NCBI GenBank assembly: GCA_029210015.1
Contig: JARGOE010000008.1
Span: forward strand, 1 to 45,199
Reading direction: 5' to 3'
Length of the DNA: 45,199 bases
Source of the DNA: Vicingaceae bacterium
GTDB lineage: Bacteria > Bacteroidota > Bacteroidia > Flavobacteriales_E > Vicingaceae
Below the pieces are notes generated by a model. The model made no database searches, had not been told where the DNA came from, and was given only the letters and a program-made list of their open reading frames with translations. Of the stretch, positions 8,475-19,078 are shown one piece after another (position 1 is the stretch's first letter; the number at the start of each line of letters is the position of its first letter). Both the position numbers and the translations under genes were made by a program.

Positions 8475-10457
8475 ATGAAAAAAAATTTACTATTAGCTTC
8501 TGCTCTTGGTCTTGTTGTTTCTCTTCATGCCCAAGATAGAAGTAAAGCTGTATCTGTTGATCATTATGGACAAGCTCGAATTGACCAAGAGTCTCAACAA
8601 ATACCATCAAAGCCAATTTCTGCTCCAAATGCAAAAGCTGCTTCAACGGTAACTATTGGAACTTCTTATAATGTATTCTCTATATTAGGAGATAGACAAA
8701 ATCAAGTTGTTTATAACCCAGATATTAATACTGTTGCTTTTGTTCACAGACAAAATAATGGTGCTGCTGGTGGTTCAGGTATTATGTCACTTGATTACTC
8801 TACAGACGGAGGTTCTACATGGACCATCAACCCTTTCCAAACTACTCCAGATTTGGACAATGCTACAAGTAATGGAAATAGATATCCAAACATTGGTATC
8901 TACAACCCTTCTGGAAATACTGATACCGCTAATGCATACATTGTTCAGGCAGGACCTTCTTTACATAATACAGCTGCTAGTAATAATGGTTGGGCTAAAA
9001 CATTTAGAGCTTCAGCTAAGTTAGATGGATCTGACTTAGATGAAACTTACAACTTTTCTTCAACAGTATCGACTACTGGTGACCCGAATGAATGGGGTGC
9101 TGCTGGTTTATATGTAACAGCAAATGGTGAAGCATTTTATGTTTCAACTAACTGGAACAACCAAGGTGCTGCCGGAAGTGAGGATCCAAATTTTGATGTT
9201 CCTTCTTTGTATCATGACTATTATATTAATAGAGGTGTATTTAACTCTTCAACTAATACATTTGACTGGACAGTTGATACTATTACTCCTAACTGGTACC
9301 AAACTAGTGGTGACGGAAGTTTAGGTGGAGTTAGAGCAAATTGTGCTGGATTAGCCAATATGGCATGGGCACCAAATGGAAATATTGGATATGTTGTAAT
9401 TATGGGAGCTGACTCTAATTCAAACCAGAATACAATGTATAGACCATACGTTTTAAAAACTACTGATGGTGGTGATACATGGACTCAATTCGCTGACTAC
9501 GATTTTTCTTCAAATGCGGCAATGACATGTTACATTTGGGGATTAAATACTAACCAAACTATCCAAAGACCATTTTTTAGTTCTTTTGATTGTGTTGTAG
9601 ATAACAATGATGAGTTAAGAATCTTTGCTAAAGTAAACTCAGGTTTTTCTGAGCACCCAGATTCTTTAAATTATTCTTTTGCTGCATATCAAGCAAGTTT
9701 TTTATATGAAGTTGCTACAAATGGAAATAGCTGGGATGTAACTTTTATAGATTCAGTTTACAATGATGACTTTGTATTTGACGCAACAAATAACATGGCT
9801 CACCCTGTTAGACCTCAAGCTGGTAGAAGTCAAGATGGTTCAAAAGTATTCTACACTTGGTTATACGATGATTCAGGATTAAATAGTCTTGGTGAAAGAG
9901 AATTCCCTGATGTATATGCTGTAGGTCATGATGTTGCTTCAGGAAATTGGACTGCTTATACTAACATTAGTGCAGGTACAAATGCTCAATACATTGCTGG
10001 ATACCAAACTTTAGCTGTTGATGCAATTGAAAACGGATCAGAAAAAGCATGGGAATTACCAATAGTTTATGGTACTGATATTTCTGGAGGTACTTTATTT
10101 GATGGTACTGGTCCTGCACAATGGCACTTTTTAAAAGGTGTTGGATTTGATCAAGCAGATTTTACTACTCCAAAAACTCCAAACGCATGTACTGTTAGTA
10201 TTGATGAAGAAGAAGCATTAAACAATTCTACTTCTATCTTCCCTAACCCTACAAACGGAATCTTTGAAATTATGATTGCTAACACTGATAACTTCAGTTA
10301 TTCAGTGATGAACATCTTAGGCAACGTAATTGCTTCTGATAACGTTAGTGGAAACAGAACTTCAGTTAACTTAACAAACCAAGCTAAAGGAGCTTATTTT
10401 GTTCAAGTAACTACTGAAAATGGTGCAATTACTAAAAAAGTAATGGTAACTAAATAA
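8475..10457 (+). CDS. Secreted Asp-box (BNR-like) protein with T9SS type A sorting domain
   Basis: Signal peptide MKKNLLLASALGLVVSLHAQ; Asp-box-like STDGGSTWT and TTDGGDTWT; C-terminus SIFPNPTNGIFEIMIAN...GAYFVQVTTENGAITKKVMVTK. Confidence 0.88.
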   Translation: MKKNLLLASALGLVVSLHAQDRSKAVSVDHYGQARIDQESQQIPSKPISAPNAKAASTVTIGTSYNVFSILGDRQNQVVYNPDINTVAFVHRQNNGAAGGSGIMSLDYSTDGGSTWTINPFQTTPDLDNATSNGNRYPNIGIYNPSGNTDTANAYIVQAGPSLHNTAASNNGWAKTFRASAKLDGSDLDETYNFSSTVSTTGDPNEWGAAGLYVTANGEAFYVSTNWNNQGAAGSEDPNFDVPSLYHDYYINRGVFNSSTNTFDWTVDTITPNWYQTSGDGSLGGVRANCAGLANMAWAPNGNIGYVVIMGADSNSNQNTMYRPYVLKTTDGGDTWTQFADYDFSSNAAMTCYIWGLNTNQTIQRPFFSSFDCVVDNNDELRIFAKVNSGFSEHPDSLNYSFAAYQASFLYEVATNGNSWDVTFIDSVYNDDFVFDATNNMAHPVRPQAGRSQDGSKVFYTWLYDDSGLNSLGEREFPDVYAVGHDVASGNWTAYTNISAGTNAQYIAGYQTLAVDAIENGSEKAWELPIVYGTDISGGTLFDGTGPAQWHFLKGVGFDQADFTTPKTPNACTVSIDEEEALNNSTSIFPNPTNGIFEIMIANTDNFSYSVMNILGNVIASDNVSGNRTSVNLTNQAKGAYFVQVTTENGAITKKVMVTK

Positions 10458-10474
10458 GAAATTCTTATTACAAG

Positions 10475-10505
10475 AAAAGCCGAAGCATATTGCTTCGGCT
10501 TTTTT
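10475..10505. terminator. Rho-independent terminator (works for both convergent genes)
   Basis: AAAAGCCGAAGCA TAT TGCTTCGGCTTTTTT hairpin. Confidence 0.92.
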
Positions 10506-10526
10506 ATTATCCTAAAAAAATTAAGA

Positions 10527-12941
10527 CTATCTTAATTCTGCATTAAGTTCAGTTTTTAAAACAGAAATAATTTTACCCATTACTTTATCTATTTGGCCAT
10601 CAGTAAGTGTTTTATTTTCATCTAAGAAAGTAAAACTAATTCCATAAGACTTTTTACCATTAGGCAAATTCTTTCCTTCATATACATCAAATAAATTAAC
10701 TTCTTTTAAAAGCTTTTTATCTTGCTTAACGGCTAATTCTTTAACCCGCGAGTAAGCAATAGTTTTATCAAGCAACAAGGCCAAATCTCTTCTTACTGAT
10801 GGAAATTTAGCTACTTCTTTAAATACAACTTTATTCTGAGCAACTAATTTCACTAAATTATCATAATTGAAATCAGCATAAAACACTTCTTTATCAATAC
10901 TAAATTGGTTTTGAATAGAAGTCTTTACTTTACCAAACTGAACCAATTCATTTTTGTTTACAGAATATTTTAAACCATAATCCAGTTTGTCACTAGTTGC
11001 ATCTTCAACCTGAAAATGCATTTTATCGAATCCAAATTTTTCTACAATAGAATTGACAATTCCTTTTGTAAAGAAGAAATCTACATTATCAGATGTTGAA
11101 TTCCAACTCTCTAATTCTTCCCTACCTGTAACGAAAATACTTAAATGACTATCTTCTTTAAATTTTGAATCATTTTTCAAATAGGTTTTACCCCACTCAT
11201 ATAATTTCAAATCAGTTGCCTTTCTATTTTGGTTATATACAATAGTTTCTAAACCATTATACAACATCGACTGTCTCAACACATCTAAATCTCTACTTAA
11301 TGGATTTTTCATCCTAACAGATTGATCATCTGTATCAGCATAGTAAGCTGATTTTGACAAAGAGTTAGAAAGCACCTCATTAAACCCATTAGCAATTAAT
11401 TGCTCTGATATTAAATTTGTTATTTTCTCTTTATCAGGTTTCTCTCTATAAGAAAGCGAAGATGTTAAACTATCTGGTAATTCAATATTATTATATCCAT
11501 AAATCCTTAACACCTCTTCAATAACATCAGATTCTCGAGTAACATCAACTTTAAATGGTGGAACTGAAAGTTCTAACCCTTCACTTGTTTCTTTCGAAAT
11601 TTCAATTTCTAATGATTGTAAAATATTTTTGATTAAATTTCTGTCAATAGATTTACCTATTAATCTGTCACAATTACTATATGAAAAATCAATATTAAAA
11701 TTTTGAATCGGACTAGGATATAAATCAACAATTTCTGAGCTAACCTTACCACCTGCTACTTCTTGAATTAAAAGTGCAGCTCTTTTTAAAGCATAAATAG
11801 TAATATTGGGGTCTGCACCTCTTTCAAACCTAAACGATGCATCTGTATTTAAACCATATCTTTTGGCTGATTTACGAACACTAACAGCATTAAAATAGGC
11901 GCTTTCTAAAAAAATACTTGTTGTGTTCGAACTTACACCAGAATCAATCCCTCCAAAAACTCCGGCAATACACATTGGTTTTTCAGAATTACAAATCATT
12001 AAATCTTCATTAGAAAGCTCTCTTTCAACTTCATCTAACGTTATAAATTTAGATTTATCATCTACTGTTTTTACAACAACTTTATTTCCAACGATTTTGG
12101 CAGCATCAAAAGCATGAAGTGGTTGTCCAGTTTCATGCAAAACAAAATTAGTAACATCAACTACATTATTAATTGGTATTAAACCAATACTTAACAATTT
12201 ATTTTTTAGCCAATCAGGAGATTCTTTTACTTCAATATTTTGAATAGTTAATCCAGAATATCTAGGACATAATTCAAAATTATTAACCTCAACAGAAATA
12301 TTTAAACTAGTATTATCTATTTTAAAATCAGCAACTGAAGGCTTTAAAAATTCAAAGTTTTCATTCTGATTTAATACAGCTATTAAATCCCTAGCAACTC
12401 CAAAATGACCAGTAGCATCAGCTCTGTTCGGAGTTAAACCTATTTCAAATACATAGTCATCTTCAATATTAAAATAATCCTTTACAGGTATTCCAACTTT
12501 GGAAGAATTATCCAAAACCATTATTCCTTCATGTGATTTTCCTATCCCAATTTCATCTTCAGCACAAATCATTCCCTCTGATAATGCACCTCTAATTTTA
12601 GACTTTTTAATCTTAAAACTCTCTTCACCACTATATAATGTTGTCCCAATAGGTGCAACAACTACTTTTTGGCCAACAGCAACATTTGGAGCTCCACAAA
12701 CAATTTGCAATGCATTTTCTCCACCAACGTTAACAGTTGTTAGGTTTAATCTATCGGCATCAGGGTGCTTTTCTTTTGTCAATATTTCTCCTATTACCAG
12801 CCCTTCTAGACCTCCTTTAATTGTCTGAATTTTTTCAAAACCCTCTACCTCTAATCCACAATCCGTTAATATTTCTGATACTTTTTCAGCATCAATATTT
12901 ACATTAGCATAGTTTTTAAGCCAGTTATAAGAAACCTTCAT
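10527..12941 (-). CDS. pheT: Phenylalanine--tRNA ligase beta subunit
   Basis: MKVSYNWLKNYANV..., GLEGLVIGEILTKEKHPDADRLNLTTVNVG tRNA-binding domain, GLTPNRADATGHFGVARDL, C-terminal FDX-ACB domain. Confidence 0.97.
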   Translation of the reverse strand: MKVSYNWLKNYANVNIDAEKVSEILTDCGLEVEGFEKIQTIKGGLEGLVIGEILTKEKHPDADRLNLTTVNVGGENALQIVCGAPNVAVGQKVVVAPIGTTLYSGEESFKIKKSKIRGALSEGMICAEDEIGIGKSHEGIMVLDNSSKVGIPVKDYFNIEDDYVFEIGLTPNRADATGHFGVARDLIAVLNQNENFEFLKPSVADFKIDNTSLNISVEVNNFELCPRYSGLTIQNIEVKESPDWLKNKLLSIGLIPINNVVDVTNFVLHETGQPLHAFDAAKIVGNKVVVKTVDDKSKFITLDEVERELSNEDLMICNSEKPMCIAGVFGGIDSGVSSNTTSIFLESAYFNAVSVRKSAKRYGLNTDASFRFERGADPNITIYALKRAALLIQEVAGGKVSSEIVDLYPSPIQNFNIDFSYSNCDRLIGKSIDRNLIKNILQSLEIEISKETSEGLELSVPPFKVDVTRESDVIEEVLRIYGYNNIELPDSLTSSLSYREKPDKEKITNLISEQLIANGFNEVLSNSLSKSAYYADTDDQSVRMKNPLSRDLDVLRQSMLYNGLETIVYNQNRKATDLKLYEWGKTYLKNDSKFKEDSHLSIFVTGREELESWNSTSDNVDFFFTKGIVNSIVEKFGFDKMHFQVEDATSDKLDYGLKYSVNKNELVQFGKVKTSIQNQFSIDKEVFYADFNYDNLVKLVAQNKVVFKEVAKFPSVRRDLALLLDKTIAYSRVKELAVKQDKKLLKEVNLFDVYEGKNLPNGKKSYGISFTFLDENKTLTDGQIDKVMGKIISVLKTELNAELR

Positions 12942-13005
12942 ATCTTAGAATTAGATGAGGAACAAAGTTAATTTTTTTAAAACGATTTTAATAAAGTAAA
13001 AGGCG

Positions 13006-13776
13006 TTACTTTTTAGTAGATTTTCGAGGATCAATGAAAACTCGTTTCCCTTTCTTTTTAGTTACTTTTTTCTTTTTCTCCCTCTTTTCCTCCGGAAAAA
13101 AATATCGTAAATCAAGGGTTAAATAGTTTCCTTTTAAATCAAATCCTATTTTTTCATTTCTATTAAATGCTTTATAAGTAATAATCTCTGTCATTATTTG
13201 TTTAAAAGGACGATGGAAAGAAGCTCCAATATACCAGTAGCCACTTTTTTCAGTCCTATACTCCCAACCAACATTAGCTAACAAACTTGTTTGTAACCAA
13301 TTAGTTCGCCCAATTGCATTTGAATAATTTTCATCTCCTGTAAATAAAGGTGTTGGATACATATCAAAAGAAATACCTCCCGCAACATTCATAAACATAT
13401 TTCTATTTAATTGAACATATACTAAACCTAGTAAAGGAATTTCATAATTTGTAATTCTAAAACTTGAATTACTAGTAAAATTAGAATCTAAATCATTAAT
13501 TGTTAAATCATAATTTCTTCGAAGCATATTAATCCCCGTTTCTAATGACAAAGACTTAGTAAACCCAATTCTTATAACCATTCCAAAGCTTATTCCTAAC
13601 TTAGGATTATTAATATATTCAATATTATTCTTAGATTCAATTTGCTTTCCAGCATCAAGTAGTTGAAGAGGAATAATAGGTTTTAACTGAATACCAAAGG
13701 CATTCATTTTTTCTTGACCAAAACCATTTAAAGATAATGCTGCCAATATTATATATAAACCTAGTCTTTTCAACAT
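13006..13776 (-). CDS. Outer-membrane beta-barrel protein with basic C-terminal tail
   Basis: Signal peptide (MLKRLGLYIILAALSLNGFGQ), amphipathic alternating strands with aromatic girdles, then EEKREKKKKVTKKKGKRVFIDPRKSTKK after the last strand. Confidence 0.7.
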   Translation of the reverse strand: MLKRLGLYIILAALSLNGFGQEKMNAFGIQLKPIIPLQLLDAGKQIESKNNIEYINNPKLGISFGMVIRIGFTKSLSLETGINMLRRNYDLTINDLDSNFTSNSSFRITNYEIPLLGLVYVQLNRNMFMNVAGGISFDMYPTPLFTGDENYSNAIGRTNWLQTSLLANVGWEYRTEKSGYWYIGASFHRPFKQIMTEIITYKAFNRNEKIGFDLKGNYLTLDLRYFFPEEKREKKKKVTKKKGKRVFIDPRKSTKK

Positions 13777-13843
13777 TGCATTACAAAACTAATCTTTTAA
13801 AGGAATATTGCTTATGATTATTTAATGAAAGGGTTTATGGAAT

Positions 13844-13873
13844 AAAAAAGCTTCACTAAATAGTGAAGCTTTT
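13844..13873. terminator. Terminator hairpin immediately downstream of tRNA-Val
   Basis: AAAAAAGCTTCACTA AA TAGTGAAGCTTTT. Confidence 0.85.
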
Positions 13874-13874
13874 G

Positions 13875-13949
13875 TGGGCGATGAGGGATTCGAACCCCCG
13901 ACCCCCTCGGTGTAAACGAGGTGCTCTGAACCAACTGAGCTAATCGCCC
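13875..13949 (-). tRNA. tRNA-Val (anticodon TAC)
   Basis: Reverse complement GGGCGATTAGCTCAGTTGGTTCAGAGCACCTCGTTTACACCGAGGGGGTCGGGGGTTCGAATCCCTCATCGCCCA: acceptor GGGCGAT/ATCGCCC, anticodon loop TTTACAC, T-arm GGTTCGAATCC. Confidence 0.96.
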
Positions 13950-14036
13950 TTTTCCTTAAAGGGACGGCAAATATATACCAATTTTAATAGTTGACAAACT
14001 TTTAATTAAAAAATAATTCAACTTTTTTGTAAGTAT

Positions 14037-15068
14037 TTAATTTGCTGGATTTTCTGATAAATATTGCTCCCATTTCCATGCAGAATCCATCATTTCATCA
14101 ATAGTTGTTTTAGCTTCCCAACCTAAAACTTGTTTAGCTTTTGTATTGTCAGCATAAATTTCACCTACATCTCCATCTCTTCTTTCACCAATATCAAAAT
14201 TCAACTTCTTTTCACTTACTTTTTCGAAAGCATTTATAGCTTCTAATACTGTAACACCATTACCCGTACCTAAATTAATTACATCATAAGCTGGAAATGA
14301 TTTCTCTTCAAACAGTTTTTTTAAAGCAACAACATGCGCATTTGCAATGTCAGAAACATGTATATAGTCTCTAACACAAGTACCATCTCTTGTTGGGTAA
14401 TCAGATCCAAAAACAGTTAATTTATCATGTTTACCAATAGCTGTTTGAGTAATGAATGGAACTAGGTTATTTGGCCTATTAGATGAAAGTTCACCATTGA
14501 GTCCACTAAGGTGAGCACCAACTGGATTAAAATAACGCAAAGCAATTGTTTTAAATAGTGGGTTCGTTTTAGCAAAATCTTGTAACATTACTTCACCTAT
14601 TTGTTTAGTATAAGCATAAGGAGATTCTGCTTTAGCAAGGTGTGAACTTTCTGTAACTGGTAATTCATCTATATTCCCATAAACTGAACAGGATGATGAA
14701 AATATCAAATTAGGAATCTTAAACTTTTCTTGACATTTTAAAACATTAGCTAATGAATTAAGGTTATTATCATAATACATTAAGGGCTCTTCTACAGATT
14801 CTCCTACAGCCTTAAACGCAGCAAAATGTATAATTCCATCAATGCCTATATTTTCAGAAAACACTTTTTCTGTTGCCTCCAAATCTCTTAAATCAACATT
14901 AAAATAAGTAGGCTTTTTACCTGTAATATCTTCTATTCTTTGATATGATAATTCTGAAGAGTTAGAATAATTATCAATAGAAAGAACTTCCCAATCTGTA
15001 TTTTTAAATATTTCAATAATTGTATGAGAACCAATATATCCTGATCCGCCCGTAATTAATATCTTCAT
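14037..15068 (-). CDS. galE: UDP-glucose 4-epimerase
   Basis: MKILITGGSGYIGSHTIIEI, FSSSCSVYGN, YAYTKQIGE, RYFNPVGAHLSGLNGE, RDGTCVRDYIHVSDIANAH. Confidence 0.96.
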   Translation of the reverse strand: MKILITGGSGYIGSHTIIEIFKNTDWEVLSIDNYSNSSELSYQRIEDITGKKPTYFNVDLRDLEATEKVFSENIGIDGIIHFAAFKAVGESVEEPLMYYDNNLNSLANVLKCQEKFKIPNLIFSSSCSVYGNIDELPVTESSHLAKAESPYAYTKQIGEVMLQDFAKTNPLFKTIALRYFNPVGAHLSGLNGELSSNRPNNLVPFITQTAIGKHDKLTVFGSDYPTRDGTCVRDYIHVSDIANAHVVALKKLFEEKSFPAYDVINLGTGNGVTVLEAINAFEKVSEKKLNFDIGERRDGDVGEIYADNTKAKQVLGWEAKTTIDEMMDSAWKWEQYLSENPAN

Positions 15069-15150
15069 AATACAAAGTTATTTTAAGATTGTAAATTTAT
15101 GAATTATAAATAGACTCTCTTTTTTATTAAAATTGCTACCTTCGTACGTT

Positions 15151-16023
15151 ATGAGTAATTCTTTTACTAGATGTTTAATTACAGGAAACGAAGATCTTTA
15201 TCCTTTGAAAGGATATGAAGAGAATTACTTAGTTAAAAGTAAATCGAGTGGATTTATCTTTTGTTCAAAAATTCCAACTGAAGAGGAATTATTTAATTAT
15301 TACTCTAATTATCCTATTGGTTATGGTGCGGATTCTCCATTAAATATTAAACGTATTAAAGAGAGACTAGATGAATTTGAGCAATATCGAAAAAATAATA
15401 AAATACTAGATGTAGGTTGTGGTCCAGGATTATTTTTAATTGAAGCAAAAAAAAGAGGGTGGGAAGTTTATGGTACTGAATTTACTGACAAACAAATTGA
15501 ATACCTAACAAATAAAGGAATTAACACTTTTCAAGGTAAAATTACTGTTTCAAGCTTTGAGAAAGATAATTTTGATGTAATCATCTCTAGTGAAGTTATT
15601 GAACATATAAATAATCCTATCGAAGAAATCTCCAATTTCAATCTATTTCTACGAAAAGGAGGGTTACTATACGTTACAACTCCTAACTTTAACTCTCTAG
15701 AAAGATTTTTACTTAAAGGTAAATATAACATTATTAAGTACCCTGAACATCTATGTTATTTTACTCCTAAAACACTTAATTTACTACTTAGTAATAATGG
15801 CTTTAAAAGAGTTAAAATAAAAACTACAGGCATTAGTATTGCTCGAATTAAAAATAGCAAACCAAACAATAAAAACTTACATAGCACAGAATTAGAAAAT
15901 GATGAATATCTAAGAGAATCATTAGAGTATGGCTACAAAAAACAATTAAAAAATCTAATTAATTGGATATTAAACTTATTAAAAGTAGGAAATTCAATGA
16001 AAGCTTATTATGAGAAAATCTAA
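15151..16023 (+). CDS. Class I SAM-dependent methyltransferase
   Basis: ILDVGCGPGLFLIEAKKRGWEVYGTEF, FDVIISSEVIEHINNPIEEI. The track ORF begins at 15133 (TTG); ATG 15151 (MSNSFTRC) is preferred. Confidence 0.85.
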   Translation: MSNSFTRCLITGNEDLYPLKGYEENYLVKSKSSGFIFCSKIPTEEELFNYYSNYPIGYGADSPLNIKRIKERLDEFEQYRKNNKILDVGCGPGLFLIEAKKRGWEVYGTEFTDKQIEYLTNKGINTFQGKITVSSFEKDNFDVIISSEVIEHINNPIEEISNFNLFLRKGGLLYVTTPNFNSLERFLLKGKYNIIKYPEHLCYFTPKTLNLLLSNNGFKRVKIKTTGISIARIKNSKPNNKNLHSTELENDEYLRESLEYGYKKQLKNLINWILNLLKVGNSMKAYYEKI

Positions 16024-17324
16024 TCTGTTTGAAACAACATTTTAAAGTCAGTTTTCTTCAAAATGAACAAGTCTAAAACTTTAATCTTTTCTTTAACTAA
16101 TAGATTTATAAGTAAAACTATAAATAGTGCCATATAAGATAAACTAGTTGCCCATGCAGCTCCTAAGATTCCATATTGAGGTATTAAAACTAAATCTAAA
16201 ATTACAGTTGCAACCAAACCAACTGTATTTGCGATTAAAGCAACGTTGTTTTTCCCTTTAGAAAACAACATTATACTAAACAACTGACTCATTGCTGTAA
16301 AAATCATTCCTAACAATAGAATTGCAAAAGGTTCTGCAGAAAGAGCAAATTCGTTTCCATAGAGCAACACCAACAAATAATCTCCAATAAAAGCCAAAAC
16401 TAAAACCATGAGTATTACGGAAAGAAAGTTAATTCTTGAATAGATAGTAAAATACTTAACCCTTTGAACATCATTATCTTCTGACAAATAAGGCATCATA
16501 ACCCCTCCAATAATTTTAGAATATAGCAGAATAAATTGTGCAAAATTTACAGCTAAAACATAAAGACCTAACTGCTCATTTCCTTTGAAATAAGATACTA
16601 ACCAAATATCAAATCTATAATTTAAAAAATTAATTATTAAGCTTACAAAAACTGGAAGTATATAAATGAAAAAAGGTGATATATCCTTTTTAAAGGATAG
16701 CTTAAAACTTGGTTTAAAATCAACTTCTTTAAAAAAACTGTACAGCCACATCAATGTGTTTAACCCTAAGATTAATAAACTAACAGTAAAAATAAATTGA
16801 ATATCAATATTTAACACTCGTTGAGTATGGAAATAGAAAAGTGTAGAATAAGTAACCACATTAAAAACACTATTAATTAAACTAATTCTATTAATATATT
16901 TAAATGATTTAGTCGTTTTTAAAAAAGCTGATATCAGCGTATTCAAAACTTGCAAACTAAACATTCCTAACAAAAACAATTTAAAGAACAAGCCATTATA
17001 ATTATTAGGAAAAAGAAATTCTGCATCAAAAGATAGAAGACTTATAAATAAAACAGGTATAAAAATTAATAATATATATATTGCTATTCCTTGAATTTTT
17101 CCAAAATCTATTTTTTTATTTGACCCAAAATAGATAATACCCATATCACACCCCAATACAAATATCATGACCATAATCTCAATATTTGCATAAAAAATTG
17201 CATAAACCCCCTTACCTTCTGCTCCCAACAAACGAGTAAGAAAAATACCAGAAATTATACTAATAATTAAAGACGGAACTTGAGTTGAAAAAGTTCTAAG
17301 AATATTACCTGTAAGCCCTCTCAT
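16020..17324 (-). CDS. Polysaccharide flippase (Wzx/MOP-type)
   Basis: Many TM segments; FLTRLLGAEGKGVYAIFYANI N-terminus and LIPQYGILGAAWATSLSY C-terminal motif typical of MOP exporters. Confidence 0.88.
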   Translation of the reverse strand: MRGLTGNILRTFSTQVPSLIISIISGIFLTRLLGAEGKGVYAIFYANIEIMVMIFVLGCDMGIIYFGSNKKIDFGKIQGIAIYILLIFIPVLFISLLSFDAEFLFPNNYNGLFFKLFLLGMFSLQVLNTLISAFLKTTKSFKYINRISLINSVFNVVTYSTLFYFHTQRVLNIDIQFIFTVSLLILGLNTLMWLYSFFKEVDFKPSFKLSFKKDISPFFIYILPVFVSLIINFLNYRFDIWLVSYFKGNEQLGLYVLAVNFAQFILLYSKIIGGVMMPYLSEDNDVQRVKYFTIYSRINFLSVILMVLVLAFIGDYLLVLLYGNEFALSAEPFAILLLGMIFTAMSQLFSIMLFSKGKNNVALIANTVGLVATVILDLVLIPQYGILGAAWATSLSYMALFIVLLINLLVKEKIKVLDLFILKKTDFKMLFQTD

Positions 17325-17336
17325 TAGATTAATAAA

Positions 17337-18974
17337 CTATAATTTTAGTTTATACTTTACTTTAAACCAAAATTTTCGCCATTTGCTCTTTTTTATCTTT
17401 TCAGCTTGCTGCCAATTTAGATCTCGGTAAATATTATATTCATAAGATTGGTTGTCAAGATTTGTAACTTCTAATGAAACACCTTTAAAATGATATATAT
17501 ATGAATTTGTAACAATTGCTATTGATTTTTTTACCCTCTGACAAAGCTCATGCTCATTACCTACATTTTGGTTTCCTGGATAAAATAATTCATTATCACT
17601 ATACTCATACTCAATAATATCTCGATTTACAGAAAAGAAAAAACCATTAATGTAATCTACTTCTTTTGATTTTTGAGAAACTTGATTTTGGTTTATATAC
17701 TCTTGAACTTTTTCGGTATTTAAATAGTTGTATTCATCAAAAGGTAAATCATAAAAATTCCTTACATCTTGTTTTGGTTGATGCCCTACACCTTTTTTAG
17801 TGCTTAATGGAGAAACTATTATATAATTTTCATTCTGATGTAAAATGGCTTCTAAAGACTTTTTTGGAACAATAATATCACTGTTTGAAAACATCAAAAA
17901 TTTATAATTTTCGCTTTTAAACTTTTTATAAGCCAAATTCCAACTGTGAGTCAATCCTAAAGCTTTTTCTTTAGTTATTATTGGTATATTATTATCCCTA
18001 CACCATTCAATTGTACCGTCAATTGATGCATCATCATAAACTACAACATCAATATAATCAGGTTTGTTTTCAAATATACTTTTTAATCCTTTAATATTAT
18101 ATTCTAACTGATTAGCAGTTGTAAAAGCTAGCAATGTTCGGTTAGAATTATCTGACTTACTCTTATTTACAATAAAAGCTCCTGAAACAAAATTTAAAAA
18201 CTCAATAGATAAATCTTCAAATTCTGATTCCCACATTCTCGTTATCTCTTTCTCTTCATCTCTAATTCCATCATCTAATACTAAAACAGAGTTATTACTC
18301 ATTTTATCATATAATAGCGGAATAACAGGGTATCTTGATAATTCTTGAATATAATGAGGAGGACCATCAACAACAACCATATCAATTAGGCTACTATCTT
18401 TTAAGCAATCAATATCATACCAAATCCACTTTTTATTATTAATAGAGTAATCTTTAAGTGGAGCATGCACAATCTCAACAAATTCTAGAAGGTTATGATC
18501 TGAAATTAACTTTCTGCTTTTCTCAACATAATTAATATCATGTTCTAATGAAACAACTTTTCCTTTTCCTATCTTCTTAAAACAATAACCTATAATAATT
18601 GATGAAACCCCACTAGAAGCCTCAACTATAAATTTTGGCTTTTTTAATAATATTGTTTCAATAATTTTTTTTAGAAAATCAGGATGAGCTGCCCAACCAC
18701 CTGTTTCTGGTAAAGGTTTATTAATATCTAAATAGCTATATATAGATGTTAGTATTTCAAGTTGTTTATATTTTGAAGCTAACTCTTTTTCAGATTCAAT
18801 TCGTAAACGTTTCGTTTTTAAAGTATAGTTAATGTACAATCCAAAACTTACAATTATATAAAGGATAAAATAAGATAAATGTCCTAAATACTGCTCTCCA
18901 TAAGAAATAATTAACGCATAGAGCGCTACAAACATTATTAGAATAAATAGTATATTTTTCTTTCCAATCTTCAT
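17337..18974 (-). CDS. Fusion protein: two N-terminal TM segments, class I methyltransferase-like domain, GT2 glycosyltransferase domain
   Basis: FIVEASSGVSSIIIGYCFKKIGKGKVVSLEHDINYVEKSRKLI...IDMVVVDGPPHYIQ (Rossmann MTase-like), then YIDVVVYDDASIDGTIEWCRDNNIPII...NYKFLMFSNSDIIVPKKSL (GT-A, NSD motif). Confidence 0.75.
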   Translation of the reverse strand: MKIGKKNILFILIMFVALYALIISYGEQYLGHLSYFILYIIVSFGLYINYTLKTKRLRIESEKELASKYKQLEILTSIYSYLDINKPLPETGGWAAHPDFLKKIIETILLKKPKFIVEASSGVSSIIIGYCFKKIGKGKVVSLEHDINYVEKSRKLISDHNLLEFVEIVHAPLKDYSINNKKWIWYDIDCLKDSSLIDMVVVDGPPHYIQELSRYPVIPLLYDKMSNNSVLVLDDGIRDEEKEITRMWESEFEDLSIEFLNFVSGAFIVNKSKSDNSNRTLLAFTTANQLEYNIKGLKSIFENKPDYIDVVVYDDASIDGTIEWCRDNNIPIITKEKALGLTHSWNLAYKKFKSENYKFLMFSNSDIIVPKKSLEAILHQNENYIIVSPLSTKKGVGHQPKQDVRNFYDLPFDEYNYLNTEKVQEYINQNQVSQKSKEVDYINGFFFSVNRDIIEYEYSDNELFYPGNQNVGNEHELCQRVKKSIAIVTNSYIYHFKGVSLEVTNLDNQSYEYNIYRDLNWQQAEKIKKSKWRKFWFKVKYKLKL

Positions 18975-19078
18975 AAACAGCAGGTATCTTAATTTTCAAA
19001 AGTAGTCTAAAATTTTAACTAAATAAACTGTTATTTTTAAAGACTAAAAATGCCTAAATTCGTATACTCTTTTGCAAG

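Noticed and set aside
8707-9324. Two plus-strand ORFs (8707..9024, 9124..9324) inside the Asp-box T9SS gene
   Set aside because: Out-of-frame Leu/Ile-rich translations within a confident CDS; no independent support.
12499-12828. Reverse-overlap ORF (109 aa) opposite pheT
   Set aside because: Fully antisense to a conserved housekeeping CDS, low-complexity translation, no motif; shadow ORF.
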